Assembly: GCF_018131075.1 (NCBI RefSeq)
Contig: NZ_JAFCLS010000051.1
Coordinates: 1-59,132, forward strand
Source of the DNA: Bradyrhizobium sp. JYMT SZCCT0428
GTDB lineage: Bacteria > Pseudomonadota > Alphaproteobacteria > Rhizobiales > Xanthobacteraceae
Direction: 5' to 3'
Length of the DNA: 59,132 nucleotides
Shown here: positions 8,178 through 15,499 of the stretch, piece after piece
How positions within the stretch are numbered: the stretch's first letter is position 1
Layout: the number at the start of each line of letters is the position of its first letter
Program-made: the position numbers and the translations under genes
The notes under the pieces: model-generated
Databases searched by the model: none
Told to the model about the DNA's origin: nothing
What the model saw: the letters and a program-made list of their open reading frames with translations, nothing else

Positions 8178-8544
8178 AGCCAACAGCGCGCCGTTCTCCT
8201 ATGACGGGCTCGATCGCGTGATCCACGAGAAGGCGCGGCTCGGGCTGCTGACCTCGCTGATGGCGCATCCCAAGGGATTGGCCTTCGCCGACCTCAAGCA
8301 ACTCTGCGGCCTCACCGACGGCAATCTCTCTAGGCATCTGCAGGTTCTGCAGGAGGCGGGCCTGGTCGAGGTCACCAAAGGTTACGAAGGCAACCGTCCT
8401 CACACCACCTGCCGCCTGACCAAGAGCGGCCGCCGCCGTTTCCTCGATTACCTTGCCGTGCTGGAGCGCCTGGTGCGCGACGCCGCCAAGGCCGCCGGCA
8501 AGGAAGACACCGCCATCGCCCGGCTCGGCATCCTGCCGGTCTGA
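8164..8544 (+). CDS. Winged-helix transcriptional regulator (HTH_34-like)
   Basis: 126 residues. The DNA-binding unit reads IHEKARLGLLTSLMAH, FADLKQLCGLTDGNLSRHLQVLQEAGLV (helix-turn-helix), a wing KGYEGNRPHTTCRLT, and a dimerisation helix RRRFLDYLAVLERLV. GGAG at 8154-8157 suits ATG 8164 better than the ATG at 8161. It overlaps the upstream membrane-protein gene and is followed by a UppS-like gene. Two identical-type palindromes in this operon (7533 and 8570) are the likely binding sites, making it an autoregulator that also controls the prenyltransferase. Confidence 0.85.
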   Translation: MPKTEANSAPFSYDGLDRVIHEKARLGLLTSLMAHPKGLAFADLKQLCGLTDGNLSRHLQVLQEAGLVEVTKGYEGNRPHTTCRLTKSGRRRFLDYLAVLERLVRDAAKAAGKEDTAIARLGILPV

Positions 8545-8569
8545 CCGCCATCTCCTTTTTTAATCGGAG

Positions 8570-8586
8570 ACTTTGTGATGCAAAGT
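8570..8586. promoter_or_regulatory. Operator palindrome ACTTTG-N5-CAAAGT, site 2
   Basis: Perfect six-base arms around TGATG; the spacer contains the start codon (8578) of the UppS-like gene. The arms are identical to the site at 7533. A bound repressor here would block either an internal promoter or passage into the prenyltransferase gene. Confidence 0.65.
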
Positions 8587-9324
8587 AATCTCTCGCCCAA
8601 ACTTGAAGCCACACCGGACGCGCGGCTGCATGTCGGCATCATCATGGATGGCAATGGCCGATGGGCGACGCGGCGCGGGATGTCGCGGTTGCGCGGCCAC
8701 GAGGCCGGCGTCGAAGCGATCCGGCGCGTGGTCGAGGCGGCGCCAGGGCAGGGCGTCGGTGCGCTGACGCTGTATGCCTTCTCCAGCGATAATTGGCGTC
8801 GGCCGACGACCGAGGTCTCTGCGCTGATGGCGCTGTTGCGATTCTATCTCGCCAACGAGGTCGAGGCGCTGGTCCGCAACGGCGTCCGTCTCACCGTGAT
8901 CGGACGCCGCGATCGCATTCCCGAAGGCATCGCCCACGCCATCACCCGCGCGGAAGCGGCCACCGCCGCGGGCAACGCGTTGCATCTGCGCATCGCGATC
9001 GATTACTCGGCCCGCGACGCCATCCTTAATGCCGCAACGCGCGCGGCGGGCATTGTCGATCTCACCCGCGAGAGGCTAGCCGAACTCATCACCGGCGAAA
9101 AAAACCTTCGCGACGTCGACCTCATCATCCGCACCAGCGGAGAAAAGCGGTTATCGGACTTTCTGCTCTGGGAAGGCGCCTACGCCGAGCTGCACTTCAC
9201 CGAACGGATGTGGCCGGAATTCGAGGCGCAGGATCTTGCCGAAGCGCTCGGCGCGTTCCATAGCCGCGAGCGCCGCTTCGGCGGCCTGCAGGCGATCGCG
9301 CCGGAAGAGGTGCCGAGCCTCTAG
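8578..9324 (+). CDS. UppS-like cis-prenyltransferase (isoprenyl diphosphate synthase)
   Basis: 248 residues, the normal size of undecaprenyl-diphosphate synthases, which extend farnesyl diphosphate with cis isoprene units. The catalytic MDGNGRWATRRG block, TLYAFSSDNWRRP, and the late RTSGEKRLSDFLLWEGAYAE are all present. Deviations are SDFLLWEGAYAEL, where housekeeping enzymes have SNFLLWQxAYAEL, and IDYSARDAI for the usual NYGGR region. With its own regulator and operator, this is probably a second, specialised enzyme rather than the cell-wall UppS. GGAGA seven bases before the ATG fixes the start; GTG at 8575 is the alternative. Confidence 0.85.
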   Translation: MQSNLSPKLEATPDARLHVGIIMDGNGRWATRRGMSRLRGHEAGVEAIRRVVEAAPGQGVGALTLYAFSSDNWRRPTTEVSALMALLRFYLANEVEALVRNGVRLTVIGRRDRIPEGIAHAITRAEAATAAGNALHLRIAIDYSARDAILNAATRAAGIVDLTRERLAELITGEKNLRDVDLIIRTSGEKRLSDFLLWEGAYAELHFTERMWPEFEAQDLAEALGAFHSRERRFGGLQAIAPEEVPSL

Positions 9325-9351
9325 GACGTCACCAACGTACAGCACCAAGCG

Positions 9352-9374
9352 CCGGCCGGGGGGCCGGGCTTTTT
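9352..9374 (+). terminator. Rho-independent terminator after the UppS-like gene
   Basis: CCGGCC / GGCCGG stem around a GGGG loop followed by GCTTTTTC, 28 bases after the stop codon. The stem is short but entirely GC. Confidence 0.55.
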
Positions 9375-9423
9375 CACAACATGCGGGGACGAACGATGGC
9401 GCCAACAGAGCGGAGCGACGTCC

Positions 9424-9591
9424 ATGCGCATTCTTCTTATCAACGTGCCGCACCCTTCGATCGGCAGCCGGATTCCCGATGACCATTTGCCGCCGCTGTC
9501 AGAGTTCTGGGGCGCGCCGCAGGACAGTGAGGAGGAGTCGATGTCGGCAGCGCGGCCCGAGCGCCGCGTCGGCGTGCGCGAGGCTGCGTGA
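9424..9591 (+). pseudogene. N-terminal stub of a B12-binding radical SAM protein
   Basis: A 55-codon frame whose first ~25 residues read like the opening of cobalamin-dependent radical SAM enzymes of the BchE/HpnP type: an RILLIN strand, then PHPSIGSRIPDDHLPP. After LPPL the family continues with a long B12-binding domain; here it runs into a low-complexity SEEESMSAARPERR tail and stops. So only the first strand survives. A purine stretch precedes the ATG. It marks the edge of a rearranged zone reaching to about 15.7 kb. It could instead be a chance resemblance, but the run of matched residues is long. Confidence 0.6.
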
Positions 9592-9770
9592 AAGCCCGCG
9601 CATGCCGTTGCGCGGAATTGCAGAGGCGGTTGCTTGCGAAAGCAAGGCCTAAGCCTTTCTCAAGACTGCGGATAACTGGCCCTGCCGGCTGGACGGCCGG
9701 CCCGCGAACCACATACTTTCGCACCCGATCGCAAAGAGCAAAAAGAACCGTCGCGGTCCGAGGCGTTGGC

Positions 9771-10205
9771 GTGAGCATACAGGTTGCTATTCTGAAGGTC
9801 CTGGCCAGCCACGGCAGCGGCCGGGCCACGCTTGCTTCGCTCAGGCGAGACGTCGTCATTCTCTCCGCCAGCGGCCCGGACTGGGACGCGCGCATCAAGC
9901 GCCTGGCCCGACGCGTTCCGGCGATCGACATCTTTGGCGCCGGCTATGTGCTGCGCGACGACGAGGGATGGCAAATCACACAAGCGGGCCGCGATTTTCT
10001 CAAGGCGCTCGAAGCCGTGAGTCAGGATAACCAGCCGGCTGAAACGGATTTGCCTGCATCGCCCGCAGCCGATGGCGCCGGGCGTCGTCAAGGCGCCCTC
10101 GTCGTCGTCGGTCACCGTTTCAAGAATCGTATCCGCAGGGATCGTGATGCCGCCCAGCCACTGCGCGATCAGCGCCGGCGTCCGCGCCACGATTCAAACG
10201 TGTGA
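9771..10205 (+). CDS. Small hypothetical protein with a chimeric C-terminus
   Basis: 144 residues from a GTG start. Residues 1-85 look like a compact winged-helix or restriction-accessory fold (VAILKVLASH, DWDARIKRLARRVPAIDIFGAGYVLRD, WQITQAGRDFLKALE) that I associate with short conserved Bradyrhizobium proteins of unknown function. The last ~45 residues are Arg-rich (NRIRRDRD, QRRRPRHDSNV) and unlike coding sequence. Their DNA reads better on the opposite strand (ALIAQWLGGITIPADTI) and ends inside a copy of a tRNA T-arm. The gene therefore probably lost its natural end in a rearrangement. Confidence is moderate for the N-terminal part and low for the tail. Confidence 0.6.
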   Translation: MSIQVAILKVLASHGSGRATLASLRRDVVILSASGPDWDARIKRLARRVPAIDIFGAGYVLRDDEGWQITQAGRDFLKALEAVSQDNQPAETDLPASPAADGAGRRQGALVVVGHRFKNRIRRDRDAAQPLRDQRRRPRHDSNV

Positions 10206-10207
10206 CC
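10188..10207 (-). repeat. Copy of the tRNA-Arg T-arm
   Basis: CACGATTCAAACGTGTGACC matches 11692-11711 of the tRNA-Arg gene at 19 of 20 bases, in the same orientation. It may be an old attachment-site scar. The match is short, so chance or gene conversion cannot be excluded. Confidence 0.45.
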
Positions 10208-10222
10208 GTGGCGTCGCGCGGA

Positions 10223-10426
10223 TCACAATGCTTTTGCCGCGATCTGTATCAGCGATGTGACAATTAGGAAGACGCCGGCGATGCGGCAGGGCATGCCCAA
10301 CCGTTCCTGCCAGGCGATCCATTCGAGATGCTTCGGGCCGGCCGGCACCGGACGCCAGCCATAATAGGCCGCGAGAATCCCAGCGGCGAAAGTCATGCAG
10401 GCGTCGATTGATTGGGCGAGTGCCAT
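10223..10426 (-). CDS. Small membrane protein, unknown function
   Basis: 67 residues with two hydrophobic stretches: CMTFAAGILAAYYGW and IAGVFLIVTSLIQIAAKAL. Between them is a charged loop (PAGPKHLEWIAWQERLG). GGAG eight bases before the ATG supports this start. No family recognised. It lies in the scarred interval between the T-arm copy at 10188 and the intact tRNA, next to and divergent from the racemase gene. Confidence 0.6.
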   Translation of the reverse strand: MALAQSIDACMTFAAGILAAYYGWRPVPAGPKHLEWIAWQERLGMPCRIAGVFLIVTSLIQIAAKAL

Positions 10427-10613
10427 CGCATTGTCTCCGAACGAGCCTCTTGGTCGGAAACCGTCCGCAACAGGTTCAATGAGCTTGCGGGTGCAATCGG
10501 CGGGGCTTCCGGCAAGGTCGAATCGGCGTTGATCGCCTCTCGCCCCGGCACTGGCGGGGACAATGCCGGCGCACCGGGTTGACACCGATCGCGCCGCAGC
10601 CACACTGACCGGC

Positions 10614-11246
10614 ATGCGCATTACCCTCATCCACGCCTTAAAGCACTCGATTGTGCCGATCGAGACCTCGTTTGCAAAACTTTGGCCCGACGCGCGGCTG
10701 ATGAATTTGCTGGACGACAGCCTGTCGACCGATCTGGCGCGCGATGGCGGGCTCACCGAGGCCATGACCGAGCGCTTCCTGCAACTTGGGCGCTACGCGG
10801 CGGGTACTGGTTCGGATGCGATCCTGTTTACTTGTTCGGCCTTCGGTCCGTGCATCGAAGCGGTGGCACGCGCGCATGCGCCGATGCCGGTGCTCAAGCC
10901 CAACGAGGCGATGATCGAGCAGGCTGTCACCAGGGGCCGCAAAATCGGCCTGCTGTCCTCGTTCCCGCCGACGCTGATGTCGATGCCGCGGGAATTTCCG
11001 GCTTCGATCGAGCTGGTGCCGAAACTGGCTGATGGTGCCATGGCAGCCCTCGACCGCGGCGACCGCGCGACGCATGACCGGCTGGTCGTTGAGGCGTCCA
11101 AAGATTTGCGTGATTGCGACCTGATCGCGCTGGCGCAGTACAGCATGGCGCCTGCCGCCGAGATGGTCGCTGAGGCCTCGGGCCGACCGGTCGTCACCAC
11201 GCCTGACAGCGCGGTGCTGAAGCTGAAGGAAATGCTGCGCGGCTAG
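10614..11246 (+). CDS. Asp/Glu/hydantoin racemase superfamily protein
   Basis: 210 residues. The start MRITLIHALKHSIVPI and the first half-site ILFTCSAFGPCIEA, holding the candidate catalytic Cys, fit the aspartate/glutamate racemase fold. At the second half-site, where two-cysteine racemases have a Cys, the sequence reads IALAQYSMAPAAEM, so the second acid/base Cys is absent. One-cysteine members act as decarboxylases or isomerases or are uncharacterised, so racemase activity should not be assumed. The more upstream ATG at 10563 would add an unlikely leader. Confidence 0.75.
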   Translation: MRITLIHALKHSIVPIETSFAKLWPDARLMNLLDDSLSTDLARDGGLTEAMTERFLQLGRYAAGTGSDAILFTCSAFGPCIEAVARAHAPMPVLKPNEAMIEQAVTRGRKIGLLSSFPPTLMSMPREFPASIELVPKLADGAMAALDRGDRATHDRLVVEASKDLRDCDLIALAQYSMAPAAEMVAEASGRPVVTTPDSAVLKLKEMLRG

Positions 11247-11255
11247 ATGAAGAAG

Positions 11256-11618
11256 CTAGGCGGCCTTTTTGGCTGCTTTCTTGGCCTTCTTCGCGCCCTT
11301 CGCAGGCTGCTTCTCGGCCTTCTTCTCAACCTTCTTGGCGAGCTTCATCGCCGCGATTTCTTCCGCGGCGTTCTTGACCGCCCGCGCGTAGCTGTCGGCG
11401 GCATTGTCGGCGGAGTTCTGCAGCCGTTTCGCCGCCGCCGTGCCATGCAGCATCGCGCTCTGGGCGAGCAGCTTGAACCGCGCCTTGGCTTCCTTGTCCT
11501 TGGCCGAGGCGGCCTTGGCCATAAACAGGCCCTGCCGCTTTTTGGCGGCGGCCATCAGGCTCTTGTTCTGTGCTTTGGCGAGTTGCCGGATTACGGCGTC
11601 TAGATCAGCTTCAGCCAT
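11256..11618 (-). CDS. Lys/Ala-rich helical protein (histone H1-like tail)
   Basis: 120 residues. An N-terminal charged helical part (LDAVIRQLAKAQNKSLMAAAKK) leads to a C-terminal tail of repeated KKAEKQ, KGAKKAKKAAKKAA units, as in bacterial H1-like DNA-binding proteins. Expected to be cytosolic and strongly basic; nucleic-acid binding is inferred from composition only. It lies directly downstream of the tRNA-Arg on the same strand and converges with the racemase gene nine bases away. Confidence 0.7.
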   Translation of the reverse strand: MAEADLDAVIRQLAKAQNKSLMAAAKKRQGLFMAKAASAKDKEAKARFKLLAQSAMLHGTAAAKRLQNSADNAADSYARAVKNAAEEIAAMKLAKKVEKKAEKQPAKGAKKAKKAAKKAA

Positions 11619-11679
11619 TCCGGGTCACTCATCACTCCGCTATGTGACCCCGGGAACAGGATATTGGGGTGCACTTTAT

Positions 11680-11756
11680 TGGCGCACCCGACACGATTCG
11701 AACGTGTGACCTTTGCCTTCGGAGGGCAACGCTCTATCCAGCTGAGCTACGGGTGC
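11680..11756 (-). tRNA. tRNA-Arg (anticodon CCG)
   Basis: Full cloverleaf of 77 bases including an encoded CCA: acceptor GCACCCG / CGGGTGC, D-stem GCTC/GAGC, anticodon stem TTGCC/GGCAA with loop CTCCGAA (anticodon CCG, codon CGG), and T-stem ACACG/CGTGT with loop TTCGAAT. Its 5' half has a decayed second copy at 15647-15686 and its T-arm a near-copy at 10188-10207, pointing to past integration events at this gene. Confidence 0.95.
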
Positions 11757-11954
11757 AGTGGGCTTCATTTAGCCGATTGGTCCGGCATCGGCAACGGCCT
11801 TTGGGGCTATTTCGGGAAGCAAGGCCCTAAGGCAACCATTCCGCGAGCGCGCCAAACCGGCCGGGACCGCGGCGGCTCGATTATCCGGTTCTTGGATACT
11901 CCAATCGCTCATCGGGCCTGCGGATGGCCGGCTGCGTTGCAGCGCGAATTGGAT

Positions 11955-13823
11955 CTATCTCGCCTTGAAATAGAAGCCCTGCGCCGACAATTGCCCATAC
12001 GTAAAAGGTTCCTGCTTCTTTCCCGTGCTTGTGTAAACGTCATCATGGACCATACGAAACAATTGGGCGATCTCCAGTCCGGGAGCATCCATTCGTTGAA
12101 TGAGCGAAGTCGTAAACGGGCTGTTGTCCCCTGCGCCATCTGTCGCGAGATGGCCGTGCTTCGTCGCGAATGCGACGAGTGTTCCGCTTTCGGGCTCGAT
12201 CCTCGCTAAACCTCTCCCCACGGAAAGTGACTTCTTTTCAGCAAAGGGATTTTCCCGGCATGCATCCAGGACCACAAGGCGCATCTTATCAGCCGAGCTG
12301 ACGGCGTTGAGGATTTGATCGAGGGCCACGCTTTCCTTTGGAATGTCGGCGTCGGTTTCAAACTTTGCATCAACGGGGACAAGATAATTGCTGCCATCGA
12401 GCTCAATGCCGTGCCCGGCAAAATAAATGACGGCCCAGTTGGCATTCTTGCTATCATTGGAAAAAGCCTGGAGCGCGGCCGAAAGCGTCTCCCGGCTTGC
12501 GTCGGTCAACAGTTTCACGTTCTGAAAGCCTGATTTTTCAAGCGCATCCGCCACCAGTGCCGCGTCCCGTTTCGGATTCGCTAGCGAATCGAAACTTTCG
12601 TATTTGGAATTGCCGATTACCAAAGCGATGCGGCCGCCCGACCGCTCATTGGATGGACGGGTCGCACCGAGCTTCGTATCGATCCGCTCGAGGCCCGCCA
12701 CAGCTACAGGATGCGATGGGGCGATGCTGAGTGCAGCCTGAAGATCAGTACGCGCCTTCTCCAGCTCTCGCGAGCGCTCGAACGCAAGAGAGCGTTGAAG
12801 CAAAGCCGTCAGATTTTTTGGTTCCAGCCTGAGCGCTTCATTAAAATCCGCTATCGCAGCCGGCAAATTGCCAACGGCAAGATAGGATCGGCCGCGATTT
12901 ACGTAGGGTCTCGAAAACTTGGAAAGGAGTTTGATCGATTCATTCAAGTCAGCGATTGCTCGATCATATTCGCCAAGGCTGAAATAGGTGAAGCCTCTTC
13001 CGCTAAGGCTCGGCACGTGTCGCGGAGCGAGCGCGAGGGCCTTGTTGAATGCCAACAAAGCCTTCTCGTATTCCTGTTGCTTGTTGTAGACGCCTCCGAT
13101 TCCCCCGTGGGCCACCGCAAAGTCCGGATTCAGTTTCAAAGCTTTGTTGAGGTCTGTAAGAGCTCGCTCCTGTTCTCCCATATCCGAGTAGACCAAGCCT
13201 CGAAAGGCGTAAGGCCCAGGCGCGGCGGGGTCAATTTCTCCAGCGGCGTTTAGGTCGGCCAGCGCCTTTCCATTATCCCTCAACAAGAAAAAGGCGTATC
13301 CGCGCTGGACGAGCGCGAGCACGTTTCGAGGATCAAGTCGCAACGCCTCGTTCAGATCTGGCATTGCTTCGCTGAACTGTCCCATTCGGCTCTTGGCCGT
13401 GCCGCGCCAAGCGAACGCAAATGCAAATTGGGGATCCTGTTTGACCGCCTGATCAAGCTCAGTGATTGCCGCCGCAAACTTTCCTTGTTCGATGAGTGCT
13501 CTCGCCCGCCCGACCGCCGGCCCCGCTGCTGAGCGCTTTTGTCCTGGAGGAGAGCCTTGTGGTCGTCCTGCTGCATTGCCCATGGCGGCTTGAACGCATG
13601 CTCTGACCTTTGGAGTTGCGAGAGCTCGACATGATTCAAGGTTTCCACCCGCTCTCATGCAGGGCATTACGATTGGTCTCCCAACCGTTTCTCGGCATCT
13701 TTCGAGCGCTGGATTTCCCGATTGTGAAAGAGCGGGATTGGCAAACAATGCTACCAATGCAAGAATTGAAAAAGCGATTGCGCGAGAAAAAACTTCTATC
13801 AAACGATTATTGCTGGCCGACAT
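11955..13823 (-). CDS. Exported caspase-family (C14) protein with TPR repeats
   Basis: 622 residues. A signal peptide or signal anchor (AIAFSILALVALFANPALS) is followed by a Cys-containing linker (CRETVGRP...CMRAGG), about eight tetratricopeptide repeats (~100-370, e.g. AITELDQAVKQDP, ADLNKALKLNPDFA-type units), and a caspase-like p20 domain from ~395 (GRIALVIGNSKYESF). The His/Cys dyad is intact: FAGHGIE (His471) and LDACRENPF (Cys522). Such proteins are metacaspase-like peptidases, and the TPR part would recruit partners, here outside the cytosol. AGGTGG precedes the ATG. It is divergent from the exported and zinc-ribbon genes of the same island. Confidence 0.88.
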   Translation of the reverse strand: MSASNNRLIEVFSRAIAFSILALVALFANPALSQSGNPALERCRETVGRPIVMPCMRAGGNLESCRALATPKVRACVQAAMGNAAGRPQGSPPGQKRSAAGPAVGRARALIEQGKFAAAITELDQAVKQDPQFAFAFAWRGTAKSRMGQFSEAMPDLNEALRLDPRNVLALVQRGYAFFLLRDNGKALADLNAAGEIDPAAPGPYAFRGLVYSDMGEQERALTDLNKALKLNPDFAVAHGGIGGVYNKQQEYEKALLAFNKALALAPRHVPSLSGRGFTYFSLGEYDRAIADLNESIKLLSKFSRPYVNRGRSYLAVGNLPAAIADFNEALRLEPKNLTALLQRSLAFERSRELEKARTDLQAALSIAPSHPVAVAGLERIDTKLGATRPSNERSGGRIALVIGNSKYESFDSLANPKRDAALVADALEKSGFQNVKLLTDASRETLSAALQAFSNDSKNANWAVIYFAGHGIELDGSNYLVPVDAKFETDADIPKESVALDQILNAVSSADKMRLVVLDACRENPFAEKKSLSVGRGLARIEPESGTLVAFATKHGHLATDGAGDNSPFTTSLIQRMDAPGLEIAQLFRMVHDDVYTSTGKKQEPFTYGQLSAQGFYFKAR

Positions 13824-13995
13824 GGTGTGCCCACCTCTTACAACAGCAACTATAGACCAATGCTATCAGCTAGATTGTTCTCCTCAAAGCGCGCGACAAT
13901 CCTTACGGCGGCAGTGTTATGATACCCGTGGGGCCGTTCGGGAGCCGGCTCCTTCGAGGCTAGCCAGGGATCAGCGACCGGAGAAAGGTTTGGAA

Positions 13996-14466
13996 ATGCC
14001 TTGTCAGATGACCCTGCGAGCTGCGCTTGCCGCTGCCGCAATGGTAAGTTGCCTTGTGGCGATGACGGGGCAGCCAAGTTTCGCCAAAACTGTAATTGTC
14101 ACGGAGGAAGAAGCGAAACTGCCCCCTCCGAAAGAAATGCCCCCTCCGTCTGACCGCGGCATTACGCGCGGTCCGAAGATCGAGCTTGATATGGAAGAAA
14201 AGGCTGCGCTTCACGCGCCCATGCATCTAAAGTTGAAGTTTAGAACGTTCGGCGGTTCGGCCATTGACCTGGATGCATTTCGGGCAACGTATATCAAGAA
14301 TCCAACAGTTGACCTGACCCCTCGAATTAGGCCCTTCGTTCAACAATCGGGCATAGACATTCCTGACGCGCAGCTGCCGCCGGGCGAGCACTTTATACAG
14401 TTTGGGATCAAAGACTCGGATGGCCGAGCGTTCTCCAAAATCATCAAGCTCAAGGTCATGCCCTGA
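13996..14466 (+). CDS. Exported protein with an Ig-like C-terminal domain
   Basis: 156 residues. A signal peptide (LRAALAAAAMVSCLVAMTG, cleavage near SFA-KT) leads to a Pro-rich linker (KLPPPKEMPPPSDRG) and a ~100-residue beta-rich domain ending in PPGEHFIQFGIKDSDGRAFS and IIKLKVMP, the look of an Ig or cadherin-like sandwich. No catalytic motif is visible. AAAGG seven bases before the ATG sets the start; longer in-frame starts run through the promoter region shared with the caspase gene. It may bind a partner in the periplasm; role unknown. Confidence 0.7.
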   Translation: MPCQMTLRAALAAAAMVSCLVAMTGQPSFAKTVIVTEEEAKLPPPKEMPPPSDRGITRGPKIELDMEEKAALHAPMHLKLKFRTFGGSAIDLDAFRATYIKNPTVDLTPRIRPFVQQSGIDIPDAQLPPGEHFIQFGIKDSDGRAFSKIIKLKVMP

Positions 14467-14528
14467 CGGGCGCAGGGAACGTATCGGCTTCGTGGCTACA
14501 TTTGAATTCAACATTCGATTGGATGAAA

Positions 14529-14732
14529 ATGAATTGTCCATATTGCGCGTTCGAAATTGAGCCTTCCGTTCTTGTTTGCAGCTCCTGCTCCCGTGACGTC
14601 GGCGTGCCGGCGTCGTTGATCGCGGAGCGAGATGACCTCGCACGAAAAATAGATGGCGCGCGCGACCAGCTTTTCAGGATGAGGGAAGAAATTGACTCCC
14701 TTACGCGCGCCAAGAAGCGTAGCCGAAGCTGA
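14529..14732 (+). CDS. Small zinc-ribbon protein with coiled coil
   Basis: 67 residues. A zinc ribbon CPYCAFEIEPSVLVCSSCSRDVGVP (CxxC, 12 residues, CxxC) is followed by a charged helix (LIAERDDLARKIDGARD..., MREEIDSLTRAKK) likely to form a coiled coil. ATG 14523 is an equally possible start. Its stop overlaps the next ATG (TGATG), so it is translationally coupled to a larger protein that carries the same kind of ribbon. Predicted soluble. Confidence 0.75.
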   Translation: MNCPYCAFEIEPSVLVCSSCSRDVGVPASLIAERDDLARKIDGARDQLFRMREEIDSLTRAKKRSRS

Positions 14733-15499
14733 TGGAATGTCCCTTCTGCGCCGAAACCGTCAAACACGAAGCGATCGTTTGCAAGCATTGCTCACGAGAT
14801 CTTCGAATCGCTCGCCCGGTACTCCAGGAAATTCAAGAACTCGTCTTCGAGTTTGACAAGTTGCAGCAAGAGCTTGATCGAACGGGCGCCAAGCTCGAGC
14901 GAATCAAGCATCCTTTTCGCTGCTTTGTTACCTATTCAGTTCTATATATCCTCGCTCCGGTCTTCTTGCTGGTCATCTCTCATGTCCTTGTAACGATCGT
15001 ATTCAACATCCAGCCAATCTATTTGCGCCTGGCGTCCGTCATCATTCCTGTTCCTTTTGGTTTTCTCGCCTATACGATAAGTCGGCTGGGACTACGTGGA
15101 GCATTCCCGTTAGGAATACTCGCTGCGGCGGTCAGCGTCGCTCTCATGCTTGTCATAACGGGTGTCAACGACGGCGTACCCATCCTTCCAGCTTCGCAAG
15201 TGGAGTGGCGTGAAGTTGCGGAGTATATGGCCAGCATCTGCCTGGCATTCGTCACCGGAAACATCTTGAGTGTTCTGGTGTTCCAGGTGCTGCCAAACAC
15301 GCTGTTGCGTGGTGGCCGTCCAAACCCAGCCGCATTCAGGCTTGCTCGCCTTCTCGGACCTCACGTTGGGGAGGAGCAGCTTCGTCGAAGAGCGCGTCTC
15401 ATGCAGGATTTGTTGCGGACCGTCGGACCCCTCGCCGGTGCGGCTGCTACTGCAATTGGATCGATCTATGCCGGATTGAAAGGTGTGGTCGGACATTGA
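14732..15499 (+). CDS. Zinc-ribbon, coiled-coil, multi-pass membrane protein
   Basis: 255 residues. An N-terminal zinc ribbon (CPFCAETVKHEAIVCKHCSRD) is followed by a coiled coil (LVFEFDKLQQELDRTGAKLERI) and then about five hydrophobic segments (YSVLYILAPVFLLVISHVLV, ASVIIPVPFGFLAYTI, FPLGILAAAVSVALMLVITG, AEYMASICLAFVTGNILSVLVF, TVGPLAGAAATAIGSI). The ribbon matches that of the preceding small protein. I know no function; the layout suggests a membrane sensor or scaffold whose cytosolic ribbon could pair with the partner's. Confidence 0.8.
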   Translation: MECPFCAETVKHEAIVCKHCSRDLRIARPVLQEIQELVFEFDKLQQELDRTGAKLERIKHPFRCFVTYSVLYILAPVFLLVISHVLVTIVFNIQPIYLRLASVIIPVPFGFLAYTISRLGLRGAFPLGILAAAVSVALMLVITGVNDGVPILPASQVEWREVAEYMASICLAFVTGNILSVLVFQVLPNTLLRGGRPNPAAFRLARLLGPHVGEEQLRRRARLMQDLLRTVGPLAGAAATAIGSIYAGLKGVVGH

